Source: a virus
DNA: 22,706 bases
Strand: one strand, 5' to 3'
IMG/VR virus record: IMGVR_UViG_3300044527_000785
Location: 1 to 22,706 of that record
Shown here: positions 13,297 to 20,651 of the stretch, one piece after another
Layout of the letters: each line of letters starts with the position of its first letter
How positions within the stretch are numbered: the first letter of the stretch is position 1
Position numbers and translations under genes: made by a program
Notes under the pieces: generated by a model
What the model was told of the DNA's origin: nothing
The model's database searches: none
Seen by the model: only the letters and a program-made list of their open reading frames with translations

Positions 13297-14595
13297 CTAT
13301 ACAACCTCTTCCCAAGAAAGAGAACCAGCACAATTGCATGAGTTTGTACTTGATGTAATTGCAATTGTTAGAGGTGTTGTCGTGTTTGCTAGACGGTTTC
13401 GTTCAAGCTGAAATCTGAATATAGAATCTGCAAATGATACTGTACCTTTTGCTTGGTTTGTCGATGTAATATACGCAGAATGCAAATCGACACCCCCTGA
13501 GATTATAGTTAAAGTGTTTGAATCATATTGTACTGTTGAATCAGAGCTAACGTTTGCCCATGTAGCACCAGTCAAAGTTGCGTTCTGAATAATTTTATAT
13601 CGGTAGTTAGAAGCTGATATTGGCAAAATATCTAGGTGTTTAGGAACAACGATTGAATCCGGATAATCCGGGTTCAACCTAATAGATAAAAGAGGATAAT
13701 ATGTTCCTGCTGTGGCTAGACTAACTCCTGGTGTTGGCTGTAGGCCAACTGTCCTTGGTCTTCCATATAGTTCATAGCCTCCTTCTGAAATAACCGATGA
13801 ACATATTTGTTTTAGTGTCGAAGCGGATTGTGTAACACCTGTATTCTCAATTTCATACCTCAAAGGCAGGCAAGCTGTTGTCATGTATGCTGCCGTGCTA
13901 ACATTATCATTATGAAACGTATGAGCAATAACAAATTTTCCATCAACAACAAACCCACAACGAACATCACCAACACCAAGCCATTCAATATCCATCCAAA
14001 GTATATTTCCTTTGGTTATATTGATTCCATTTTGGTATTCTATACCAGAATTTTGTGCCGAATATCCTGTGCCGTTGAACTTATCGCCGTTCCAGTTTGC
14101 TTGAGCAACTCTTGTGTTCACAACAGATCCACTAACAAATGACCTCAAAACAAAGTAATTTCCAGTTCCATCATTTTCAAAGTAGACACCATTTTGTTCT
14201 GAGAAATAACCAACTCTTTGTCTTAGGTTTGTTTTTTGCTCGTTCATCACAAATGAGTTCAAAACTAATAATGATTTGCCTGGTTGATAAGCAAATACCT
14301 TTGTTGTCTCTCTAATTACTTTATTACCACTACCCGTTCCAACATTTAAATATACTGATGATTCGTTAGTTTTATATTCAGTGTTAGAACTTGCTGTATT
14401 TGAAGTTGCCCATTTGCTATTTTCAAAATGTCTGTTCTGAGAATCAAACAAAGTAAAAGGATTTGAAATTCTAAACCTACTAAATGCATCTCCAGCTGTA
14501 CCAGATGCTGTAATTTTATCAGATAGCATCACCACTTCATGAATTGTTTTGTTGGAAGGTAGTAACTGATCGGTTAGTGTGCTATACTGGGCCAT
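13297..14595 (-). CDS. Putative virion structural protein
   Basis: The 432-residue protein is rich in Ser, Thr, Asn and Gly, with many short strands and no enzyme motifs. The N-terminal part has AFSRFRISNPFTLFDSQNRH, a phrase I associate with structural or tail-fibre-type proteins in marine phages. The middle has concanavalin-like strands (GYFSEQNGVYFENDG, GFVVDGKFVIAHTFH) and the end is beta-rich with TPLTIAITSSTNSC. A role in an appendage or receptor-binding part of the particle is likely but not shown. It is odd to find it between queE/phosphoribosyltransferase genes and queD. The ATG is preceded by a weak AGAGA. No terminator is seen after it. Confidence 0.55.
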   Translation of the reverse strand: MAQYSTLTDQLLPSNKTIHEVVMLSDKITASGTAGDAFSRFRISNPFTLFDSQNRHFENSKWATSNTASSNTEYKTNESSVYLNVGTGSGNKVIRETTKVFAYQPGKSLLVLNSFVMNEQKTNLRQRVGYFSEQNGVYFENDGTGNYFVLRSFVSGSVVNTRVAQANWNGDKFNGTGYSAQNSGIEYQNGINITKGNILWMDIEWLGVGDVRCGFVVDGKFVIAHTFHNDNVSTAAYMTTACLPLRYEIENTGVTQSASTLKQICSSVISEGGYELYGRPRTVGLQPTPGVSLATAGTYYPLLSIRLNPDYPDSIVVPKHLDILPISASNYRYKIIQNATLTGATWANVSSDSTVQYDSNTLTIISGGVDLHSAYITSTNQAKGTVSFADSIFRFQLERNRLANTTTPLTIAITSSTNSCNCAGSLSWEEVV

Positions 14596-14620
14596 ATCGA
14601 ATCTCTAACTATGAAAGAAA

Positions 14621-15157
14621 CTATTTAGCTAGTATGTTGTTTTGTAAGAATGGCAACGAGTCAAATTCCCACCAAAATTGGTACCAACCATTATCTTCAA
14701 TCTTGTTTTTCTTATCTATTTTAGAACCATAGTATTGAACGTCAACATTATATTGATTGGATACATTGTGAATTAACGAACAAAATTTTACATCCTCAGC
14801 ACCCTCAAATGAATCCTTATCAATATTTGAGAACTGAAATCCTGAATCACAGATATCGTCAATAATGATAACCTTACTGTTTGTATAATCAAATGATGAA
14901 AATGGCACATATAATCCTCTGATACCTGGTACAGTATTTGTACCTTTTGGTAAAACATAAAACAAATCTGAACACAGCGATTTCAAATCTGGCACAATTT
15001 CTTGTAAAAGCCTTCTTATCGTCGCTGCAGGTATCACTCCTCCACGATCAAGGGCAAACCAAAAGTCAGGAAAAAATCTTTCCTTGCTCATCTGCGTTGC
15101 AACATTTAAACAATCAGTATAAAACTGCAGTTGATTGTAGTGTATTACATTCATCAT
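14621..15157 (-). CDS. Type I phosphoribosyltransferase-like protein
   Basis: The 178-residue protein has the two marks of the type I phosphoribosyltransferase fold: FALDRGGVIPA at about 34-44 (pyrophosphate loop) and KVIIIDDICDSG at about 95-106 (PRPP-binding loop with the paired Asp). The C-terminal GWYQFWWEFDS is like the tryptophan-rich end of xanthine/hypoxanthine-type enzymes. The family joins PRPP to a nucleobase, or reverses this. The base is unknown. Its position directly after queE, overlapping it by one base, hints that it could act on a deazaguanine base or supply purine nucleotides for the pathway; this is inference. AGGA lies upstream of the ATG, and a second ATG follows directly. 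Confidence 0.75.
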   Translation of the reverse strand: MMNVIHYNQLQFYTDCLNVATQMSKERFFPDFWFALDRGGVIPAATIRRLLQEIVPDLKSLCSDLFYVLPKGTNTVPGIRGLYVPFSSFDYTNSKVIIIDDICDSGFQFSNIDKDSFEGAEDVKFCSLIHNVSNQYNVDVQYYGSKIDKKNKIEDNGWYQFWWEFDSLPFLQNNILAK

Positions 15158-16116
15158 TATGATCCTACTACGTTACCCCAAACATTGATGTGTACTCTTG
15201 GTGAGTAATGGAAGCCTCTTTTCAATACTTCTCCAACAAACTCTTGTTCAGATAATGGATGTCCAGTAATACTTCCTTGCTGACCCTCTAGTGTTCCTCC
15301 AACCTTCATAATATAAACAGGCCATTCTTTCAGCCGTTCATTTGATTGAAGGACTTCAAGTACAGAGTCTAGCTCGTCCCAGCTTTCTTTTGAACCGCTA
15401 ACAACAAATTTAAATTGACCATTAAACTCTGAGTATTGTTGTAGAACGTCTGGACGAATGGCTTTTTCTGGCCGTTCTCCACTAACAGTGAATAATTTAG
15501 GTGATACACTAAGAAACAAATCAACAGTATCCATCCACCATTGACTGATTCTACCGTAAAAGTCTTCTTCTAATAATTGAGTACCGTTTGTTTCAACTGT
15601 TACTAAACTTGGACAGTTATTAATTGCAATAAGATGATTAATGATTTCTTCTATGGTGTGTTGTGAATGTGGTAGTAACGGTTCTCCCCCCGTAAAACAT
15701 AGGTCAACTTGTCGACTACCGTTCACAAACAGTCCATTTGGATTATATTGATTTGTAATCTTTTGTATTAACCGTTCACAGATTTCTTCTGTTGTTCCTG
15801 TTCTCATTAAATGTCTGAAACGCTTTGACCACGAGTAAGATGTATCACAGCCTCGCTCAAAAACAGGAAGTTGTTCTACTTCTGTAATCGTAGATAGATC
15901 TACGTTTAGATAAGGCAGATCCCAACTAGAAGGATCAGTAGGATTTACTTGACCAAAACCACTACAGTTAAGGTTGCATCCAAACAATCGTAGCCATACT
16001 GTATTTCTACCAGTATGCTTTCCCTCTCCTTGAATTGAGTGGAATATTTCACTGTACGTATATACTCCCTCATATGCTTTTGAAACTAGAGAGTTTGTTT
16101 TATTCAATAATTCCAT
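15157..16116 (-). CDS. queE: 7-carboxy-7-deazaguanine synthase (QueE), radical SAM
   Basis: The 319-residue protein has YSEIFHSIQGEGKHTGRNT at the N-terminus, the classic QueE opening, then WLRLFGCNLNC and TGGEPLLPHS (143-151), the SAM-binding GGEP motif. The usual CxxxCxxC iron-sulphur motif is broken up: Cys47 and Cys51 are in place, but the third Cys is probably Cys90 in the sequence GCDTSYSW, where WCDT would normally follow at once. About 36 extra residues lie between, giving C-x3-C-x38-C. The product is longer than typical bacterial QueE (about 210-240). QueE converts 6-carboxy-tetrahydropterin to 7-carboxy-7-deazaguanine. I chose the ATG at 16116; a TTG at 16122 is better placed behind AGAAAG. 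It overlaps the deformylase gene by 17 bases. Confidence 0.92.
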   Translation of the reverse strand: MELLNKTNSLVSKAYEGVYTYSEIFHSIQGEGKHTGRNTVWLRLFGCNLNCSGFGQVNPTDPSSWDLPYLNVDLSTITEVEQLPVFERGCDTSYSWSKRFRHLMRTGTTEEICERLIQKITNQYNPNGLFVNGSRQVDLCFTGGEPLLPHSQHTIEEIINHLIAINNCPSLVTVETNGTQLLEEDFYGRISQWWMDTVDLFLSVSPKLFTVSGERPEKAIRPDVLQQYSEFNGQFKFVVSGSKESWDELDSVLEVLQSNERLKEWPVYIMKVGGTLEGQQGSITGHPLSEQEFVGEVLKRGFHYSPRVHINVWGNVVGS

Positions 16117-16609
16117 TTGCAAATTTTCTTTCTAATTTTTGTTGTTTACGTTTAGCAACATCGAGTTTTAGTCTCGAGACTTTGTCAGTAAAGCAGATAC
16201 CATCTAAATGGTCAAGCTCATGTTGAAATACTCTTGCTGATAGCCCTGAATATTTGTCTGTGATTATTTTACCGTATGGTGTCTGGAATCTTACACGGAT
16301 CGTTTCTGGTCTGCTAACTTTCAGCATTAGTCCAGGGTATGATAAACATCCTTCTTCCATCTCAATAAAATTTTGAGACGTATAAACAATTTTAGGGTTG
16401 AAGCAGACGATTGGTAATTCATTTTCCATACAGAACACTCTATATGGTAAACCAACCTGAGGTGCAGCAAGCCCAATACCTTTATTTACTCTCATACACT
16501 CAACCAACTGGGTTGCTAACTCTATCGGATCAATAGGTGGCTTTTCAAAATCATACTCTGGTGTTCCAGCTTGTAAAATAGAGTTTGTTCTGTCTATGTC
16601 AACCTTCAT
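16100..16609 (-). CDS. def: Peptide deformylase
   Basis: The 169-residue protein has all three deformylase motifs: GIGLAAPQVG, EGCLSYPG (Cys metal ligand) and QHELDHLDG (two His ligands and the catalytic Glu). It removes the formyl group from the N-terminal methionine of new proteins. Deformylases are common in marine T4-like phages, where they have been linked to turnover of photosystem proteins in cyanophages, but that role depends on the host and cannot be read here. The C-terminus is a short basic helix (RLKLDVAKRKQQKLERK), so it is not the strongly truncated phage type. I chose the ATG at 16609 with AAGGTG upstream; an ATG at 16636 would add nine residues. It overlaps the end of gene 46 by 11 bases. 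Confidence 0.95.
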   Translation of the reverse strand: MKVDIDRTNSILQAGTPEYDFEKPPIDPIELATQLVECMRVNKGIGLAAPQVGLPYRVFCMENELPIVCFNPKIVYTSQNFIEMEEGCLSYPGLMLKVSRPETIRVRFQTPYGKIITDKYSGLSARVFQHELDHLDGICFTDKVSRLKLDVAKRKQQKLERKFANGIIE

Positions 16610-18320
16610 ATTGCAACACCTTACTGAAGTTTCCATGTTTTTCAAATTTAATTGTATTGGGTATTTTATCTATGAAAACTTCTCTATGAGAGATGATAAT
16701 AATCGATGATTCTATCTTGGACAACGTGTCAAACAAAAGTTCTATGCCAACAACATCCATCGAACCATCGAGAACTTCGTCCATAATTAGTAGATTAGTT
16801 TTTACAGAGTTTCGAAGTGATGCTACTTCTCTCCAAGCGAACAGCAGTGCTAAATCTATTCTTGCCTTTTCTCCTTGGGAGAATGAACTATAACTGAATT
16901 GTTCCATGTGATGATCAGATATTACTTCTTCGAAGTTTTCATTGAACTCAAATCCAATATAGTAATCAAGAGAGTTCAAGTAATGGCTAACAAAGTTATT
17001 GATGATTGGAACGTATTGTTTAATTATCTCTGCTTTGATTCCATCGTCTCTTAATAATTGTAGAGCTGTTTCGATGATATGTTGCTTCTCCATTAAGTCA
17101 TCTTTAGTTGATATTAATACCGATAGCTCTTGGTTTAATACTTCGAGACGTTCAGTATTATGACTTTTTTGTTGTTTGATTAAAGAAGTTACTTCTTGTT
17201 GAATCTCTTGAATTCTTCTTGAGAAGATTTGAATATCAGATTTAATTTTTGCTTTGTTTTGTTGTAGAGTTTTTATCTGTTCATTTTGTTGCTCGAGATT
17301 ATCTATTTTTTGTTTTATACTTTCATTTGCTTTTTCACTTTTTTGCAACAGCTCATTTTGTTGTTGCTGTTGTTCTATCAGATTTTGTGTTGTTTCTTGT
17401 TTGAATTCTGTAGTTATGTGTTGAGAACATGTAGGACACACATCGTTGTTTTCAAAGAATTTAATTTGATCATTGATCTGACTGATTTTGTATTGTGCTC
17501 GGGCTTGGATTTTGTTAACATCTAATTGTAGCTGTTTTGCTGCGTTTTGTGAGCTATGAATGATGTCAATAGGAAGTTCAGCTAATGACTGTTCAATTTG
17601 CTTTAACTGTAGTTCAAACTCCTTTTTTTGATTTTCAATTTCAACGGCTTGCTCTACTTTTTGCTTTGCTATATCTTTATTGTTTTCAGAAGCTTCTTCG
17701 TTCATAATTTTAATGTTTTCAATCAGTCTTGTATTCAATTCAATGTTGCTCTGATTGTCTCTGATTTGCTCTAATAGCATTGCTGCTTTCTTTTTAGCTA
17801 TCACATTCATAGTTGAAAAATTTCGCAGTTGAAGAATGTCTTCAACAAACTGTCTACGTGAAGCAGCAGGAAGATTCAAAAATGACACATAGTTTGTTGC
17901 TGATAAAACAACAATTTGTGAAAATGTCTTAAAATTCAGACCATTAAGAACGTTCGATTCAAACCACGATTGTTGATCAATATTGTTGACTAGATGCTCC
18001 ATCAATGATTTTCCGTCTTTGACGACGTCGAACACAGACGGTTTAACACCACGTCGAACTAAGTATGATGACTCTCCAACATTGAACTCGAGTTCAACAA
18101 TACAATCTTTTTTGTTGATTGAATTGACAATTTGAGGCTTGTTGATGTTTCTAAAAGCTCTGCCAAACAAGGCAAAAGTGATAGCGTCAAGTATAGTAGT
18201 TTTACCACTACCGTTTTGACCAACGATCAACGTAATTCCTGGTCGATCGAGAGATATTTCTGTAAAGTAATTTCCTGTAGCGAGGAAGTTTTTGAACCTA
18301 ATTTTTGTATAATTAATCAT
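16599..18320 (-). CDS. 46: Recombination endonuclease subunit gp46 (Rad50/SbcC-like)
   Basis: This 573-residue SMC-type ATPase has Walker A GQNGSGKTT at 34-42, followed by ILDAITFALFG. A long glutamine-rich coiled coil follows, with a zinc-hook CPTC at 295-298. The ABC signature SSFSQGEKAR is at about 478-487 and Walker B LLIMDEVLDG at about 510-519. Length and layout match T4 gp46 (560). With gp47 it processes DNA ends for recombination-dependent replication and takes part in host DNA breakdown. The ATG overlaps the gene 47 stop as ATGA, the coupling expected for subunits of one complex. Confidence 0.97.
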   Translation of the reverse strand: MINYTKIRFKNFLATGNYFTEISLDRPGITLIVGQNGSGKTTILDAITFALFGRAFRNINKPQIVNSINKKDCIVELEFNVGESSYLVRRGVKPSVFDVVKDGKSLMEHLVNNIDQQSWFESNVLNGLNFKTFSQIVVLSATNYVSFLNLPAASRRQFVEDILQLRNFSTMNVIAKKKAAMLLEQIRDNQSNIELNTRLIENIKIMNEEASENNKDIAKQKVEQAVEIENQKKEFELQLKQIEQSLAELPIDIIHSSQNAAKQLQLDVNKIQARAQYKISQINDQIKFFENNDVCPTCSQHITTEFKQETTQNLIEQQQQQNELLQKSEKANESIKQKIDNLEQQNEQIKTLQQNKAKIKSDIQIFSRRIQEIQQEVTSLIKQQKSHNTERLEVLNQELSVLISTKDDLMEKQHIIETALQLLRDDGIKAEIIKQYVPIINNFVSHYLNSLDYYIGFEFNENFEEVISDHHMEQFSYSSFSQGEKARIDLALLFAWREVASLRNSVKTNLLIMDEVLDGSMDVVGIELLFDTLSKIESSIIIISHREVFIDKIPNTIKFEKHGNFSKVLQYEG

Positions 18321-19403
18321 GATGTATGGGTTGCCTCATCATAAAGTTCCTTCATTAATTCAACCACTCTATCTTGATTTGGGACGTTGTTTTGTTTGAC
18401 AACAGAAACAATAATGTCAAACATATCAACTTGTTGTATATTTTCTAGTTTTGAGTCCTCTGCTATTTTCATGTTGAGAGGTAATTCAACAATGTGTACC
18501 GACAGAGCCCCTTTCATCTCTATTTTCTCTACAAATTTGTTGAATGTTTTCACATTGTTTCTTTGCTCAACTATAATTTTTACAAATTTGTCTTTTACAT
18601 CTGTAAATGGTTGATTAATCCATTTTTTGAAATCTGGTCTAAGATCATTGTAAAAGATTTTACTGTGGAGTGTGTAGGGGTTTGGAATCATTTCAATGTC
18701 AAGGGTTTCTGTATCAAGAATCCAAAATCCTTTAGGATCATTCCAATCTGACCAAGCCATTTCATACGGCGTTCCCGTATAGAGTATATTACCCTTTCTT
18801 TGTGCTGAATGAAAATGACCGGAGATTACAAGATCAAATTTTGAAAAAATCGATTGATTCAACCCTGTTTCTGCTATAGTTCCTCCATACATGTCAAAGC
18901 CAATAATTTCTAAATGACCAAGACATATTTTTGCTTTTGTCTTCTTTATCTGTTCAAACGCCTTTGCTTGATTTTCTTCACAGATCCATGGCAAAACAAG
19001 AATGTCAATTCCCCCAATCTTAATTGTTTGAGGTTCTTGATACCAAAAAATATGTTGCTGGGAGGGTATACCAGGAACAGAGAATAGTTGATCTAGACTG
19101 TTAATTTTAACAGATTCTTTTTGTGCAATATCATGATTTCCTGGAAAGCCATGAAATTCAATAAACCCATCCTCCGTTTGCAACGGAGAGAATAGGTTTT
19201 GCTTCATATTATGAAGAGTATGGTAGTTAATGTATTTCCTTCTATCTACAAGGTCTCCTAACTGAATAACAGTTTGGATGTTGTTCTTTTTTAGATAAGG
19301 AAAGAACACTTCATTAAAAAATTTAGCTTGGTGTTCCGCTATTATTCGGTTGTCATTTCGACAACCGAAAGTGGGTATCACCCAGAATGGACAGTTTTGC
19401 CAT
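18317..19403 (-). CDS. 47: Recombination nuclease gp47 (Mre11/SbcD-like), needs a +1 frameshift near the start
   Basis: The main frame (to 18317) carries the metallophosphoesterase motifs QLGDLVDRR, GNHD, GHLE and GHFH of the Mre11/SbcD family, and PWICEEN as in T4 gp47 (PWMCEEN). Its only in-frame start is a GTG at 19381, which lacks motif I. A good ATG at 19403, with AAAGGAG nine bases upstream, reads MAKLSILGDTHF, the expected N-terminus with motif I (Asp9, His11), but stops after 16 codons at TGA. Joining the frames by +1 at TTT-C (19370-19367) gives GDTHFGCRNDN and a 361-residue protein. The cause could be a programmed shift, an inactivating insertion or an assembly error. The coordinates given cover the joined product. 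Gp47 forms a complex with gp46. Confidence 0.88.
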
Positions 19404-19435
19404 TTGGTGATTCTCCTTTCTTGAACAAGATGTTA

Positions 19436-19639
19436 TTAACGATGCTTTTTAGACTTAGTATTTTCGGTGAGCATATACTTATCAAGTGCCCAATTGATAC
19501 AGTCTCTTGTGTTAATAAGAGTTTGCTTCGCATTGAATCTAGTTGTTGCCCATGATCCTTCCGACGCAACAGTTTCTACCAACTGCTGTATAATTGGAGG
19601 AACACCAGTGAATTGCTTTGGAAGTTGTATTTGCGACAT
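19436..19639 (-). CDS. Small hypothetical protein between genes 55 and 47
   Basis: The 67-residue product starts at an ATG with GAGG six bases upstream and almost touches the stop of gene 55. It is mostly helical (IIQQLVETVASEG, TLINTRDCINWALDKYM) with a basic C-terminus (KSKKHR). It is not recognised. Packing and the ribosome-binding site support it being a real gene; another frame over the same region (19378-19569) has no such support. Confidence 0.65.
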   Translation of the reverse strand: MSQIQLPKQFTGVPPIIQQLVETVASEGSWATTRFNAKQTLINTRDCINWALDKYMLTENTKSKKHR

Positions 19640-19640
19640 A

Positions 19641-20159
19641 TTAAACCTCAATCTTGTTTTTCTTTGTTGCTAATGTTGGTTTGACAGATTGTAATTCCGA
19701 AGACATACCTTCAAGTTCGAGCTCTAGTATCAATTGATCAAACGCTTTGATTTTAATCGATGTTGCTTTTTGCTCTTTTTTAATTTTTCGTATAAATGCA
19801 AAATAGATTATTTGCGTAAAATACGAAAAAGGATTCTTATATTTATCCGCATTAAAGTTGTCTATGTATTCAATACAGTTTGCAACCCCATCACCGATCA
19901 TATCTTCTCTAAATGGATATCCAGCAAAACTAGGCGTGTAGGAAAGACGTTCTGCAATAGCTAGCAATGATTGTGCAACATACAGTGGGACCACAGGTTT
20001 TGATTGTAGGGCATATTGTTTATCCTCAATATTATCTGTGCTTTCTTTCCACAATTTCACTTTGTCTTTGTAGGCTTTCATTTCCTCAAACAACTGCTGG
20101 TTGTTAACGTAGTGTACCGGTTTTTTTGATTTGTTTCTCTGTAATGTCGATTTACCCAT
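19641..20159 (-). CDS. 55: Late-gene sigma factor gp55
   Basis: The 172-residue protein aligns with T4 gp55. HYVNNQQLFEEMKAYK matches NYVNNKELLQAIIDWK, and GYPFREDMIGDGVANCIEYI followed by NFNADKYKNPFSYFTQI matches the T4 core (EMIADGIEASIKGLHNF, TKYKNPHAYITQ), then KIKKEQK. This is the sigma-2-like region. Gp55 directs host RNA polymerase to late promoters and, in T4, contacts the gp45 clamp through a short hydrophobic C-terminal tail. That tail is not evident here: the protein ends TLATKKNKIEV. The start ATG directly follows the stop of the upstream frame with no spacer. Confidence 0.92.
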   Translation of the reverse strand: MGKSTLQRNKSKKPVHYVNNQQLFEEMKAYKDKVKLWKESTDNIEDKQYALQSKPVVPLYVAQSLLAIAERLSYTPSFAGYPFREDMIGDGVANCIEYIDNFNADKYKNPFSYFTQIIYFAFIRKIKKEQKATSIKIKAFDQLILELELEGMSSELQSVKPTLATKKNKIEV

Positions 20160-20651
20160 TTAGTGAACCGTAGGATTTGTGAAAGTTTTTATAGCCAGAG
20201 CTCTAAAAATAAGTTCTTCTTGTGTTAAAGGAGGAGGTGCCATCATTTCTTTATTGTTTTCCATTACTGCTTGATTTTTAGCATTTAGAATATTGTACGT
20301 AGTAACAATTTGTTGTGCAGGTGTACATCTGTACACAATTTTTGAATTGTTAATTTCTATAGGATGATCTTGTTCAATCGCTGTACTCCAATCTAGCATT
20401 GTAATATGCTCATGTGTTCCAGAAGAGGAAGAAGACAAAAGTTTTGGATTGTTCATGTATAACTTTTCTTTTGTCTCCAAAACAACTTGTCCGATAATTC
20501 CTAGCCCAATACCTTCACTCGTAATAAATACTAATGATACGTTAGATGATGTAGATTGTGAACTAGAAGATATTGTATTCTCGGATTTCGTATTCGAAAC
20601 CAGCTGCTGTATACGTTGCCAGCCTTTGTTGAAAATGTTCCATAGCTGCAT
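20160..20651 (-). CDS. Hypothetical protein, possibly with an Sm-like beta barrel
   Basis: This 163-residue frame starts at an ATG with a strong AAGGA seven bases upstream, although the start lies 89 bases inside the end of uvsW. Residues 1-37 are therefore read from uvsW sequence and are Ser/Thr/Asn-rich. From residue 38 the pattern SLVFITSEGIGLGIIGQVVLE, then YMNNPKLL, DWSTAIE and IEINNSKIVY is like small phage proteins whose first part reads as V.L..GE.IIG.V....I.NP, which I have associated with an Sm-like fold. The C-terminus is PPPLTQEELIFRALAI. The function is unknown. A shorter product from TTG (20480) or ATG (20456) is possible but would cut the barrel. Confidence 0.6.
   Translation of the reverse strand: MQLWNIFNKGWQRIQQLVSNTKSENTISSSSQSTSSNVSLVFITSEGIGLGIIGQVVLETKEKLYMNNPKLLSSSSSGTHEHITMLDWSTAIEQDHPIEINNSKIVYRCTPAQQIVTTYNILNAKNQAVMENNKEMMAPPPLTQEELIFRALAIKTFTNPTVH

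Noticed and set aside
17286-17525. Low-complexity Q-rich region in gene 46 as a repeat element
   Set aside because: It is the coiled-coil arm of a Rad50/SbcC-like protein, coded mainly by CAA/CAG and AAA; no repeat unit of its own.
19378-19569. Alternative 63-residue minus-strand frame before gene 47
   Set aside because: It overlaps the better-supported 67-residue frame and the gene 47 start, and has no protein-like features.
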